Source: Astrobacterium formosum
GTDB taxonomy: Bacteria; Pseudomonadota; Alphaproteobacteria; Rhizobiales; Xanthobacteraceae
Assembly: GCA_030848545.1 (NCBI GenBank)
Contig: JAVDCA010000040.1
Span: forward strand, 1-43,631
DNA: 43,631 nt
Reading direction: 5' to 3'
The position numbers and the translations under genes were made by a program. Below, in pieces: positions 33,571 through 41,712 of this stretch. Each line of letters starts with the position of its first letter. The stretch's first letter is position 1. The notes under the pieces were generated by a model, which worked only from the letters and a program-made list of their open reading frames with translations, had not been told where the DNA came from and did not search any database.

Positions 33571-34335
33571 ATGATCTCACGCTCGATCGAGATCGCGACT
33601 CCGGGCGGGATCCTGGACGCCTACGTGGCGCATCCCCGGGACGGGGCGCCGGCGCCGCTCGTTGTCCTCATGATGGATATCTGGGGACTGCGCGAGGGGC
33701 TCTTCGGGCTCGCGCGCCGCATCGCGCAGAACGGCTACTACTGCATCCTGCCCAATCTCTACCATCGTGACGGCAGGATCAGCTATCCGACCCACGATGC
33801 CGACGGAAATCCGCGCGTGTTCGAAACGCTGCCCGGGGCGGAGCGGGAGGAGATGCGCGCGCGCGCCGCGCGCCTCGACCGTACCATGATCGGCTTCGAC
33901 ATGGCGGCGGTCTTCGAGTTCTGCCGCGGCGAGCCGGTCGGCGGCGCCGCCGCCGGGGTGGTGGGATTCTGCATGGGGGGACGTTTCGCCTTCTTCGCCG
34001 CGCAGGCGTGTCCCGACCGCATCCGGGCGACCGCGAGCCTGCACGGCACCCACCTGGTGACGCCGGCTTCGGATTCCGTCCACCGGATGTGCGGCTCCCT
34101 CAAGGGCGAGGTCTATTGCGGCTTCGGCGAACACGATCCGTTGTCGCCCCCCGACGTCGTCGGCGCGCTCGACCAGTCGTTTTCGGCGGTCGCGGGACTG
34201 CGCGCGCAGATCCGCGTCCATACGGGCGCCGGGCACGGCTATGCGGTGCCGGACCGCGATCGCTATTGCGAAGCGGCCGCCGAACGGGACTGGGACGACA
34301 TCTTCGCCATGCTGAAACGTCAGCTCGCGGCCTGA
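33571..34335 (+). CDS. dienelactone hydrolase family protein
   Basis: A 254-residue alpha/beta hydrolase with the DLH signature. The nucleophile is the Cys in VVGFCMGGRFAFF; the catalytic Asp lies in GFGEHDPLSPP; and the His in TGAGHGYAV. The early LVVLMMDIWGLREGLFGLAR strand matches the family. Dienelactone hydrolases open dienelactones in chloroaromatic degradation, but many family members have other substrates. It starts 7 bases after the TctC-like gene and overlaps the end of the convergent LysR gene by 16 bases, suggesting a small catabolic module regulated by that LysR protein. Confidence 0.9.
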   Translation: MISRSIEIATPGGILDAYVAHPRDGAPAPLVVLMMDIWGLREGLFGLARRIAQNGYYCILPNLYHRDGRISYPTHDADGNPRVFETLPGAEREEMRARAARLDRTMIGFDMAAVFEFCRGEPVGGAAAGVVGFCMGGRFAFFAAQACPDRIRATASLHGTHLVTPASDSVHRMCGSLKGEVYCGFGEHDPLSPPDVVGALDQSFSAVAGLRAQIRVHTGAGHGYAVPDRDRYCEAAAERDWDDIFAMLKRQLAA

Positions 34336-35216
34336 TCGCGGGTCTTGCTGCGCACGAAGTCGACGAAGCCCTTGACGGCCTGCGATCCCTCGTTGCGGCG
34401 ATACACGACGGCGTGCTCGGCGGTCGAGGGCGCGCCGATGACCTCGCGGTAGACGATGCCGGGCACGGCGAAGCGGTGGATCGATTCCGCCAGAATGCCG
34501 ATGCCGATGCCGCACGCCACCATGCCGAGAACGCTCACGGCGTCGGGCGCGCGCGCCACGATGTTGACGGGCGTCTCGCCCATGACTTGGTCGATATTGC
34601 GCCAGAAGCCCACTTCGCCCTCCACCGGCGGGCCGACGAAATTCTCGCCGGCGAGCATCGCGGGTTCGAGCCGGGCATGGGCGGCGAGCGGATGGCGCTC
34701 GGGCAGCGCGATGGCGAAAGTCTGCCGCTGCACGATCATGCCGGCGAGGCCGGCCGGATAGCGGTCGACCACCCGGATGAAGCCGACGTCGAGGCTGCCG
34801 TCCAGCAGTGCCTTCATCTGCGGGAAGGTTTCCAGCCGCTTGAGCACGAACGAGATGCCGGGCCAGCTTTCGCGGTATTCGCGCACGAGTCCCTGGATGA
34901 TGCCGCTGCACAGGGCCGTGACGATGAAGCCGATCGCAATGGTGCCGATATCGCCGCGGGCCGCCTGGCGGCCGACCAGTTCCGCGTGCGCGGCCTGCTT
35001 GAGCACGGCGCGGGCCTCGTCGAGGAACAGCTCACCCACGGGGGTGAGGGACACGCTGCGGGTCTTGCGGGTGAAAAGCTGGGCTCCCAGGGAGTCTTCC
35101 AGGGCGCGGATCTGCTCGCTCAGGGTCGGCGGGGAAATGCCGAGGATTTCCGCTGCACGCCCGAAGTGAAGTTCGTCGGCGACGGCGACGAAGTAGCGAA
35201 AGTGTCGGATTTCCAT
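34320..35216 (-). CDS. LysR-family transcriptional regulator
   Basis: A 298-residue LysR-type regulator. The N-terminal winged HTH is canonical: MEIRHFRYFVAVADELHFGR, AAEILGISPPTLSEQIRALE, and LFTRKTRSVSLTPVGELFL. The C-terminal effector-binding domain follows (GTIAIGFIVTALCSGIIQGL; DVGFIRVVDRYPAGL). Similar proteins (CatR/BenM-like) regulate aromatic catabolism. It converges with the dienelactone hydrolase gene with a 16-base overlap of coding ends, so its target promoter is probably upstream of the TctC gene or its own. Start by standard MEIRHFR N-terminus. Confidence 0.93.
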   Translation of the reverse strand: MEIRHFRYFVAVADELHFGRAAEILGISPPTLSEQIRALEDSLGAQLFTRKTRSVSLTPVGELFLDEARAVLKQAAHAELVGRQAARGDIGTIAIGFIVTALCSGIIQGLVREYRESWPGISFVLKRLETFPQMKALLDGSLDVGFIRVVDRYPAGLAGMIVQRQTFAIALPERHPLAAHARLEPAMLAGENFVGPPVEGEVGFWRNIDQVMGETPVNIVARAPDAVSVLGMVACGIGIGILAESIHRFAVPGIVYREVIGAPSTAEHAVVYRRNEGSQAVKGFVDFVRSKTRDQAAS

Positions 35217-35366
35217 GGAGTTGATTATTCGGTGGAACCTAACAAAGGCGCAAGACTCGATGAATGACGGGAGCCGGATGAAGAGCGCATCCTATGATTG
35301 TAACTGACCTAACGTCAAAGGAATTCCATGCGCCGCCGGCGATACGGGTGGGCGCGTGGTCGTGGC

Positions 35367-35582
35367 ATGAACGAGCAGGCAATTTTCTGCGGCGACAACA
35401 TCATCGTGTTTCCCCGTCAGCGGCGAAACACCGTGCGGCCTCCCGACGACAGTTTCATGGCGGATTACGAGCGCCTGGTGCGGGCCTTCGTGAGGATCGA
35501 CGATCCCAAGACCCGCGCGCTGATCATCGAACTCCTCAAGGCCGGCGGCGCGCCTCTGCGCTGGACCCACACCGGCCGGTGA
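35367..35582 (+). CDS. small conserved helical protein upstream of toxin 2
   Basis: A 71-residue protein: MNEQAIFCGDNIIVFPRQRR, then SFMADYERLVRAFVRIDDPK and ALIIELLKAGGAP. The second half is an amphipathic helix pair (TRALIIELLKAG) seen in short rhizobial proteins of unknown function. The start is uncertain because no good ribosome site precedes the ATG at 35367; an ATG at 35328 would add 13 Arg-rich residues. It lies 150 bases before the second toxin-like gene on the same strand and could be co-transcribed with it. Confidence 0.55.
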   Translation: MNEQAIFCGDNIIVFPRQRRNTVRPPDDSFMADYERLVRAFVRIDDPKTRALIIELLKAGGAPLRWTHTGR

Positions 35583-35733
35583 GCCGGGGAGGCTCGCGGC
35601 GGGCGTGACCATAGGGTTGCGCGCTTCGCGGCGCCGCGCATTCGGCGTTCTGCATTCAATCCATTTGGTTGCCCCCGGCGGCGCTGCCAGCGCCGCTGCT
35701 TTCGTTTGTATGCTTGTCCTGCGGAGGCACACC

Positions 35734-36747
35734 ATGAGCGATGAGGCTGAACAACACTCGCGCCATCCGTTCCGTATTCCGCCGGCGCCCCTGTGGGTGC
35801 GTCCCGACGCGCATCTGTGGATCAGGCCCGATGCCGATCGCTTCATGAGCCCGGGTTGGCGCGACAAGGAACCGTACGCATCCTTGAAGCTCTACGATGG
35901 ACGGGCCCGCCTGCCCCGCCTCCAACCTGAAAAGCGATCGCAGGAAAGTATCTTCACCGACGCCGAGCGCCGGCTGCTGCAGGCGATGATCGAGGATTAT
36001 CGGGCGATTGCCGCCGAACTGCGCTCGATGCGCGAAGCGTTGGAAGACAAGGCCGGCTTCAATCCCAATCAGCCACGCGTGCCGGCCGGCAATCCCGCCG
36101 GCGGTCAATGGACGGATGGCGGCAACGGCACCAATCCGCTGCTCAATGCCGTACGTCTGGCCGACGCCGGAGGGGTTATCGGCTCCGACGTGATGAGCGA
36201 TGCGAGCCCCGACCCGCTCATCGCGGGCGCGCAGTACGCGATGGCGCAGATCGAAATCCACACCGACGCGCTGACCGGGATCGAAACCATCGACGAGACG
36301 ACGAAAAATCTGACTGCAACTCTTGCGGGTGTCGTGGATCGAGTCGAATATGTTCCCACCATGACCCCTGGGCAGTATGGCGTCGCTGTGCATACGGCAT
36401 TCGGTCTGGCGGTTCGTGTCGGAAATTTCCCTGGAATTGGCTTTTGGGACGTAGAGACGACGTTTGGCTTCGTCGGCGCCAAATACGGGTCAAAGGACAG
36501 CATCCGAACTGACGTTGTTCTCCGAAATCCGTCTGGTGACATCATCGCGATTTACGACGTGAAAACGCTGGGAGCCAAGCTCAGTCCGAGCCGAATACGT
36601 GAGCTCCGCGAAAAGACGGGCACGGGCCCGAATGTTCCGATCTTTGAATTGCAGGTGACGCGCGGAGTGCGCCGGAAAATGATGGAAACGGCGCAGATGA
36701 AAAGACGTTCCAGCCCTTCATATCGCCTCATCGTCCAGAGGTCTTGA
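35734..36747 (+). CDS. candidate polymorphic toxin 2, C-terminal PD-(D/E)XK-like nuclease
   Basis: A 337-residue protein sharing its first 130 residues' layout with the protein at 8789: RPDAHLWIRPDADRFMSPGW at about 23-42, TDAERRLLQAMIEDYRAIAA at about 75-94, and NPNQPRVPAGNPAGGQW at 110-126. The C-terminal 140 residues differ completely and end in a restriction-fold pattern: D260 in SIRTDVVLRN, then D275 and K277 in IAIYDVKT, followed by a helix and a PIFELQV strand. This D...DxK arrangement fits a nuclease toxin. The start has GCGGAGG upstream. A small gene overlaps its stop region. Shared N-terminus with a swapped C-terminus is the hallmark of polymorphic toxins; activity is inferred. Confidence 0.7.
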   Translation: MSDEAEQHSRHPFRIPPAPLWVRPDAHLWIRPDADRFMSPGWRDKEPYASLKLYDGRARLPRLQPEKRSQESIFTDAERRLLQAMIEDYRAIAAELRSMREALEDKAGFNPNQPRVPAGNPAGGQWTDGGNGTNPLLNAVRLADAGGVIGSDVMSDASPDPLIAGAQYAMAQIEIHTDALTGIETIDETTKNLTATLAGVVDRVEYVPTMTPGQYGVAVHTAFGLAVRVGNFPGIGFWDVETTFGFVGAKYGSKDSIRTDVVLRNPSGDIIAIYDVKTLGAKLSPSRIRELREKTGTGPNVPIFELQVTRGVRRKMMETAQMKRRSSPSYRLIVQRS

Positions 36748-36748
36748 A

Positions 36749-37216
36749 ATGTCGATGGAGATCTACGTTCTGTCCGATCGGCGCCTCGCCGCCATGGCGG
36801 AGTGGCAGCAGGCGATCGATCAGGCTGACCTTGATTTGCGGCTGCCGGCGGACGCGGTCTTTGCCGATCTGTCCGGCTTCCTGCCGGTGCGCATGAAGGG
36901 TCTCGAGACCGGATTCGAATGCGATCATTGGGACGTGGCCGACGTTCTCGACGGGACTTATCACGACGTTTCTTTCGATCGCACCTGGAATCATGCACTC
37001 GCGTTTCGATGGGGCGCCAGTTTCGAAGCCAATCGGGCGGCCTGGATGGCGGCCAGCGCGTATGCGCGGGCGACGGACGGCGTTGTTTTCGATCCGGAAT
37101 CGGGTGAATTGCACACCCCGGCGCGGGCGGCCGAGATCGTGCGCGAAATCGAAGCCTCGCCGATCGACGAGGCGATGATCGTCGACATGCTGCGCAAGGC
37201 CGGCCTGATCCCTTGA
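36749..37216 (+). CDS. candidate immunity protein for toxin 2
   Basis: A 155-residue acidic protein starting one base after the toxin stop codon (TGAAATG), so translation is probably coupled; a second ATG two codons on (MEIYVLSDRRLAAMAEWQ) is also possible. It contains LADAVFADLSGFLPV-like strands, EWQQAIDQADLDLRLP, ECDHWDVADVLDG and YHDVSFDRTWNHALAF. No named immunity family was recognised. Size, acidity and tight coupling to a toxin-like gene support the call. It shows no similarity to the first immunity candidate, as expected if each matches its own toxin domain. Confidence 0.65.
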   Translation: MSMEIYVLSDRRLAAMAEWQQAIDQADLDLRLPADAVFADLSGFLPVRMKGLETGFECDHWDVADVLDGTYHDVSFDRTWNHALAFRWGASFEANRAAWMAASAYARATDGVVFDPESGELHTPARAAEIVREIEASPIDEAMIVDMLRKAGLIP

Positions 37217-37260
37217 ACATCCGGACCGCCCGCCGGCACTGACCGCGCCAACACGCGGCG

Positions 37261-37511
37261 CATACTGAATTCGGCCGATCACTTCCTTCGTGCCCCGGAC
37301 GCGTTGCGGTGGACCGCTCTTCGCGGTCTGCCGCTACGCAGATCCTTAGGCCTTGCTCCGCGCTCGCCCGGAACGATCCGGCACTTCCGCTCGACCAGCG
37401 TCGGCGCAAGGCCCCGGTTCAGCGTCGCACCACTGCGCTGCGCTTCGCTCCGCTACGTGCTGCGCCGCGCCCGCGGCACGGAAGCGGACCCAATCAGCCG
37501 AACCTCGTATC
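37261..37511 (-). repeat. MITE-like inverted-repeat element upstream of the capsid gene
   Basis: Outer arms CATACTGAATTCGGCCGATC and CAATCAGCCGAACCTCGTATC are inverted. Core arms are CGTGCCCCGGACGCG and CGCGCCCGCGGCACGG. The interior has GGACCGCTCTTCGCGGTC, CAGATCCTTAGGCCTTGCTC and CAAGGCCCCGGTTCAGCGTC. It sits between immunity gene 2 and the capsid gene and fills most of 37217-37614. Confidence 0.85.
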
Positions 37512-37614
37512 CCGTCATTTCCCGACTTCGACGTCCTGCACCCACGCCGTTCCGACCGGAGCGGCGGCGTTGCGGCGCGTCGATAGGCCTGTCCTCAACC
37601 CAAGGAGAACCTGC

Positions 37615-38892
37615 ATGGACATCGGTATCGAAGATCGCAATGGAGCCGGCCCGCTGTCGGTCAAGGCGGCGTGCGCGACCCCGGAGGCGGTCGTCACCCA
37701 CGCCGAGCTGATGCGCGCCTTCGAGGCCTTCAAGGCCGAGAACGACGACAGCGTCAAGGAGATCGCCAAGAAGGGCGTCGCCGACGTGGTTTCGACCGAC
37801 AAGCTCGCCCGGATCGAGACCGCGATCGCGACCCACACCAAGGCGCTCGAGACGCTGTCGCTGCGCGACGCCCGCCCGCTCCTCGACGGTGAGCGCAAGG
37901 GCTCGGCGAGCGAGCGCATGAGCGAGCACAAGGCGGCGTTCCTCACCTATGTGCGCAGCGGCGAGAGCTCCGGCCTCAAGGCGCTGGAATCGAAGGCGCT
38001 GTCGGTCGGCTCCAATGCGGACGGCGGCTACCTCGTTCCCGACGAGGTGGAGACGACCATCGGCCGGCGCCTCGCCACGGTGTCGCCGATCCGTGCGCTC
38101 GCCGGTTCGCGCACGGTGTCCTCCGACATCTACAAGAAGCCGTTCATGACCTCGGGGCCGGCGGTCGGCTGGGTGGGCGAGACCGATGCGCGGCCGCAGA
38201 CCGCGACGCCGGTGCTCGCCGAGCTGTCGTTCCCGGCCATGGAGCTCTACGCCATGCCGGCCGCGACCGCGTCCCTGCTCGACGACAGTGCCGTCAACAT
38301 CGAGGAGTGGCTCGCCGGCGAGGTCGAGCAGGCCTTCGCCGAGCAGGAGGGCACGGCCTTCGTGACCGGCGACGGCGTCGGCAAGCCGAAGGGTTTTCTG
38401 GCCTATCCGACGGTGGCGCAAAGCGCGTGGAGCTGGGGCAATATCGGCCATATCGCCACCGGGGCCGCCGGCGCGTTTCCGGCTTCGAACCCGTCCGATG
38501 TGCTGATCGACTTGATCTACGCGGTCGCGGCCGGCTATCGCCAGAACGCCGTCTTCGTCATGAACCGCAAGACGCAAGCCGCGGTGCGCAAGTTCAAGGA
38601 CGCCCAGGGCAACTATCTGTGGAGCCCGCCGGCGGCGCCCTACGGCAAGGCGACCCTGATCGGCTTCCCGCTCGCCGATGCCGAGCAGATGCCCGACGTG
38701 GCGGCGAACTCGCTGTCCGTCGCGTTCGGGGATTTCGGTCGCGGCTACCTCGTCGTCGACCGCGCCGGCGTGCGTGTCCTGCGCGATCCCTACTCCGCCA
38801 AGCCGTACGTGCTCTTCTACACCACCAAGCGGGTCGGTGGCGGCGTGCAGGACTTCAACGCCATCAAGGTCCTGAAGTTCGCGGCGAGCTGA
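37615..38892 (+). CDS. HK97-family major capsid protein
   Basis: A 425-residue capsid protein (GTA gene 5). The N-terminal 100 residues are helical and charged (ELMRAFEAFKAENDDSVKEI), forming the scaffolding delta domain normally removed by the prohead protease. The mature HK97 fold begins near KALSVGSNADGGYLVPDEVE and includes GWVGETDARPQTATPVLAEL, EGTAFVTGDGVGKPKGFL, VFVMNRKTQAAVRKFKDAQG and GYLVVDRAGVRVLRDPYS. The ATG follows AAGGAGAACCTGC, a strong ribosome site. Expression as a highly produced structural protein fits. A protease trypsin-like gene and other inserts separate it from the connector genes. Confidence 0.96.
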   Translation: MDIGIEDRNGAGPLSVKAACATPEAVVTHAELMRAFEAFKAENDDSVKEIAKKGVADVVSTDKLARIETAIATHTKALETLSLRDARPLLDGERKGSASERMSEHKAAFLTYVRSGESSGLKALESKALSVGSNADGGYLVPDEVETTIGRRLATVSPIRALAGSRTVSSDIYKKPFMTSGPAVGWVGETDARPQTATPVLAELSFPAMELYAMPAATASLLDDSAVNIEEWLAGEVEQAFAEQEGTAFVTGDGVGKPKGFLAYPTVAQSAWSWGNIGHIATGAAGAFPASNPSDVLIDLIYAVAAGYRQNAVFVMNRKTQAAVRKFKDAQGNYLWSPPAAPYGKATLIGFPLADAEQMPDVAANSLSVAFGDFGRGYLVVDRAGVRVLRDPYSAKPYVLFYTTKRVGGGVQDFNAIKVLKFAAS

Positions 38893-38914
38893 CGCTGCGC
38901 GACGCCTTCAGGCC

Positions 38915-39002
38915 CTCATCGTCATTGCGAGGAGGGCGCAGGCACGACAAAGCAATCCAGCGTCTCGCGGCGCTGGATTGCTCGGTTCGCAATGACGAAC
39001 GA
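38915..39002. repeat. nested palindrome downstream of the capsid gene
   Basis: Outer arms GTCATTGCGAGGAGGG / GGTTCGCAATGACGAAC and inner arms GCAATCCAGCG / CGCTGGATTGC form a very stable nested hairpin. This is a dispersed rhizobial repeat type and could terminate or stabilise the capsid transcript. Confidence 0.75.
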
Positions 39003-39015
39003 AGTGGGCGGGCCC

Positions 39016-39246
39016 CTAAGCGGCCCGCCCGCGCACGCGTTTTGGTTTGCGTTCACCGGAACGCGGGGTGGAGGCGCGTGCCGGGGTTGCCGGCTCCGCA
39101 CCGGACGCGACGGCCTGGCTGGCCTCGTGCCGGGCGACGTCGAGGATGTAGCTGAGCGAGTCGAGCTTGGCGCTTCGCGCCATGCCGGCGAGTTCGGAGA
39201 TCATCGTGTGGATGAATTCGGCTATTTCTTTTTGATTAGTGGGCAT
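39016..39246 (-). CDS. small protein with basic tail, unknown function (76 aa)
   Basis: A 76-residue protein. The N-terminal 45 residues are an amphipathic helical pair (KEIAEFIHTMISELAGMARS; LSYILDVARHEASQAV). The C-terminus is a Pro/Arg/Lys tail ending KPKRVRGRAA. The ATG follows GGGAGGATACCCCC, a good ribosome site. Similar short proteins with this helix pattern are frequent in Bradyrhizobiaceae and unannotated. It converges with the capsid gene behind a palindrome. Confidence 0.7.
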   Translation of the reverse strand: MPTNQKEIAEFIHTMISELAGMARSAKLDSLSYILDVARHEASQAVASGAEPATPARASTPRSGERKPKRVRGRAA

Positions 39247-39456
39247 GGGGGTATCCTCCCGTTCCGAAGGCAGGATGATAACGCAGCCCCGGCGGGGATG
39301 ATTTCACGCCTTCGTCAAACAAGCCTCACATCGACCAAAGAACGAGCGCGCGCCGCGGGAAAGCGAGCCCGGGTGGCGAAGTCTGCGCGAAGTGTGCGCG
39401 GGTTGTATCAACCAATACGCGAAACCGTCCCATCGTCTTCTTCATTTCGTCAAGCG

Positions 39457-39717
39457 TCAGACCGTTTCGCGCCGGCGCACGATCATGCCCCACACTGCCA
39501 GGATCAACAGCGCGCCCAAGACGGCGCCGATCAGTCCGGCCGATTGGCCCGGCTGGTACCAGCCGGCGGCTTGGCCCAGAAAAGTCGCCACCATGGCGCC
39601 GACAATGCCCAGGATGGTGGTGAGGATGAAACCCGAAGGCTCGTTGCGGCCCGGCATGATGAACTTGGCGATGATGCCGACCACGAAGCCGATGATGATG
39701 ACCCACACAATGCCCAT
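39457..39717 (-). CDS. GlsB/YeaQ/YmgE-family membrane protein
   Basis: An 86-residue protein with three membrane helices and the transglycosylase-associated (GlsB/YeaQ/YmgE) signature: VIIIGFVVGIIAKFIMPGRN, then GFILTTILGIVGAMVATFLG and GLIGAVLGALLILAVWGMIV. The family is linked to envelope or general stress, with no known biochemical activity. The ATG at 39717 gives the usual length; a longer upstream frame is not conserved. The 400-base region upstream holds its promoter, though no sigma-factor site could be assigned with confidence. Confidence 0.9.
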   Translation of the reverse strand: MGIVWVIIIGFVVGIIAKFIMPGRNEPSGFILTTILGIVGAMVATFLGQAAGWYQPGQSAGLIGAVLGALLILAVWGMIVRRRETV

Positions 39718-40117
39718 TGGGATTTTCCGCTGCTGTTGATGCGGCGCCTGCCGGTCGTGAGCGCGGCTGCGCTGCCGACAAACGTTGCGCCCGATTGCCG
39801 GGAATGCCGTTGCGGCAGCGATCGTTCCGAACATGGCGAGGGAAATGCGCGGCGAGGGAAACGCACACCGGGGCCACGGACTCTCTGTCCTGGGCTGCCG
39901 CACTGTTGCGGCAGGGTGACAATCCACCGACAACGTATCTTTGCACCTGCCGTCCTTCCCCTGGGTCAGTGTTGACCCGTATGCGGGCCGCGCGCAAAGT
40001 TCCAAATGGTACGGGGCTCTTGCAACCGGTTGTGGACCGGCTGTCAGCGAGCCTTACGCGGTGCCAGCACACGGCGGAGTTCGTGGCGGGCTGGGGGAAT
40101 TCAGGGGGAAATCAGCG
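39718..40117. other. gene-free region between divergent GlsB-type and 91-aa genes
   Basis: Promoters for both divergent genes must lie here. No gene or main-repeat copy is apparent. A GTTCC/GGAAC pair near 39825 does not match the spacing of an EcfG-type stress promoter. Confidence 0.4.
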
Positions 40118-40393
40118 ATGGAAACACGCCGATTCATCATCCTCTATCAGCGCCGCCGCAACGAGACCCTCGAGCGGGAGGTGGTCGGCGCTCCGGCCGA
40201 CGCCGTCGAGGCGGCTTGGGCCATGCTTCAGGACGGCACCGCCCGCGTCGCCGCCATCATCGAACCCGGCAATCTCGATTTCCATATCTGGCATCACCGC
40301 ATCGTAGGCTGGGGCCAGCAGCACGGCGCCGTCGTCGGTGGTGCCACCGGCCGCGCTCCGACCTGGCCGACACCACACCGCACCGCGGCGTAA
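40118..40393 (+). CDS. small unknown protein (91 aa)
   Basis: A 91-residue protein, METRRFIILYQRRRNETLER and then VVGAPADAVEAAWAMLQDGT, VAAIIEPGNLDFHIWHHRIV and a low-complexity Gly/Pro tail. The ATG at 40118 is preceded by GGGGGAAATCAGC, supporting it over the upstream in-frame start at 39941. No family was recognised; it lies in the insert region between capsid and connector. Confidence 0.5.
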   Translation: METRRFIILYQRRRNETLEREVVGAPADAVEAAWAMLQDGTARVAAIIEPGNLDFHIWHHRIVGWGQQHGAVVGGATGRAPTWPTPHRTAA

Positions 40394-40421
40394 ACATCCG
40401 CACGCAGTGAATTGCTCAAGT

Positions 40422-40560
40422 CATACTGTATCCGACTGATCAGTTCGGCTCGTGCCCCGGGCGCGCTCCAGCATGCAATGCTGCTGCGCAGACCGCGAAG
40501 AGCGGTCCGCCGCACCGCGTCCGGGGCACGAGGGAAGCGGTCAGCCGAATGTCGTATCAG
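40422..40560. repeat. MITE-like inverted-repeat element, compact copy
   Basis: The smallest complete copy, 139 bases. Left TCATACTGTATCCGACTGAT plus CAGTTCGGCTCGTGCCCCGG is matched by an inverted right end CCGGGGCACGAGGGAAGCGG plus TCAGCCGAATGTCGTATCAG. The interior has GCATGCAATGCTGCTGCG and GACCGCGAAGAGCGGTC. It defines imperfect terminal inverted repeats of about 44 bases. The right end overlaps the stop codon of the next minus-strand gene. Confidence 0.85.
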
Positions 40561-40727
40561 TCCTGGTCGCGGCCGGCGTCGTCGCGCGCGCCGTCGATCC
40601 GGATGATCGTGTCGCATCGCAGGCAATGGAAAACGTCGATCGTCGCGCGATCCGGACGCGAACGGCTGCCGACCATGGCGATGCGGCAGACAGGACAATT
40701 GCGGATAGAGGGTCTTGGGGGCGTCAT
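40557..40727 (-). CDS. small zinc-ribbon-like protein
   Basis: A 56-residue protein with two Cys pairs, CPVC and CLRC, spaced like a small zinc ribbon (NCPVCRIAMVGSRSRPDRAT; FHCLRCDTIIRIDG). The start at 40727 lacks a strong ribosome site, so it is uncertain. Its stop codon is supplied by the end of the adjacent repeat element, suggesting the repeat insertion fixed the C-terminus. Function unknown; nucleic-acid or protein binding is typical of such ribbons. Confidence 0.5.
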   Translation of the reverse strand: MTPPRPSIRNCPVCRIAMVGSRSRPDRATIDVFHCLRCDTIIRIDGARDDAGRDQD

Positions 40728-40859
40728 GCCGCACCAGTAGGGGCTGCCCCGCGTCAACCGGCAACTACGCAAAGTTCCGGAGGTGGGTGTTGTAAAACCC
40801 TGTTTTGGAACGTGAAATAGTAATGGTTCCAAATACTATCATGGCGCGTATCGGTGCCG

Positions 40860-41621
40860 TTACGGCAGCGCGTGACCGAGTTCGCGGGCCGTACGGGCAA
40901 TCCAGTCGCGATGACTGGCGAGGGGCGTCAATCCGGTGAGGCCGCCGCAGCCGGCGGAGAGTTTTGCGCCCGTGGCCCAGCTCACCACGCCGATCACCAT
41001 CACGGCACCATCCCGCCGCGTGAAAGCCGGGGCGCCGCTGTCGCCCTCGCACGAGCCGAGCCCGGCGCGTTCGCCGCCACCCACGGGATCGACCAGGCGG
41101 ATCTGCAGGCTGCCGGGGCGGCCGGTGACGGCGAGTTCGGCACTGCGGGCGCGGCCGCTGGTTCGGCCGTCGCCGGGCGCGGCGACGCCGTAGCCCGCGA
41201 CGACGAAGCGCTCGCCAGGGGAGACCGGCTTCGCCGGCGCCCCGATCGCCGCTACCACGAACCGCGCCGGCAATGGCCGCGCCAGCTTGAGAAGCGCGAG
41301 GTCGGTGGTGACGCGGGCGTTCTTGTAGTTGTCCATGCTGAACTGCGGATGGCGCACGATGCGGGCGATGTCCGAGAACTGCGGGCGTCCGTCGGCGCCA
41401 TTCTCGTAGAGCTTGTAGTCGCTGCCCGAGGTGACGCAGTGCGCGGCGGTGAGCACCAGATCGCGGCCGATCACCGTGCCGGTACACAGGCCGTGCGGGC
41501 CGACGATCATGACGAGATGACGCGCCAACGCCGGCTCGGCGTCGGCGGCGCCACCCACCAGGGCGGCGGCGGTCCGCGACAGCATCAGCATGAATGAAAG
41601 GGCGAGGGCGGGCAGGCGCAT
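40860..41621 (-). CDS. secreted trypsin-like serine protease
   Basis: A 253-residue S1-family protease with signal peptide (MRLPALALSFMLMLSRTAAA). Residues after it begin LVGGAADAEPALARHLVMIV, resembling the N-terminus of active trypsins. The catalytic triad is visible: His in VLTAAHC, Asp in TTDLALLKLARP, Ser in CEGDSGAPAFTRR. Two conserved Cys pairs fit trypsin disulfides. It is encoded opposite to the head genes, divergent from the connector gene by 91 bases, and unlikely to be a phage protein. It may be an accessory secreted protease. Confidence 0.9.
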   Translation of the reverse strand: MRLPALALSFMLMLSRTAAALVGGAADAEPALARHLVMIVGPHGLCTGTVIGRDLVLTAAHCVTSGSDYKLYENGADGRPQFSDIARIVRHPQFSMDNYKNARVTTDLALLKLARPLPARFVVAAIGAPAKPVSPGERFVVAGYGVAAPGDGRTSGRARSAELAVTGRPGSLQIRLVDPVGGGERAGLGSCEGDSGAPAFTRRDGAVMVIGVVSWATGAKLSAGCGGLTGLTPLASHRDWIARTARELGHALP

Positions 41622-41712
41622 GCGCCGCGACAAGCCCGAGCCGCGCGGCTTTGTCAACACGGGGCCGGCGGTTTGCCCGGCTGCCGTTCGATCACCATCG
41701 GAGGACATCCCC

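Noticed and set aside
39718-39860. EcfG-type general-stress promoter upstream of the GlsB-type gene
   Set aside because: A GGAAC element is present but no GTT lies at the required 16-17 base spacing.
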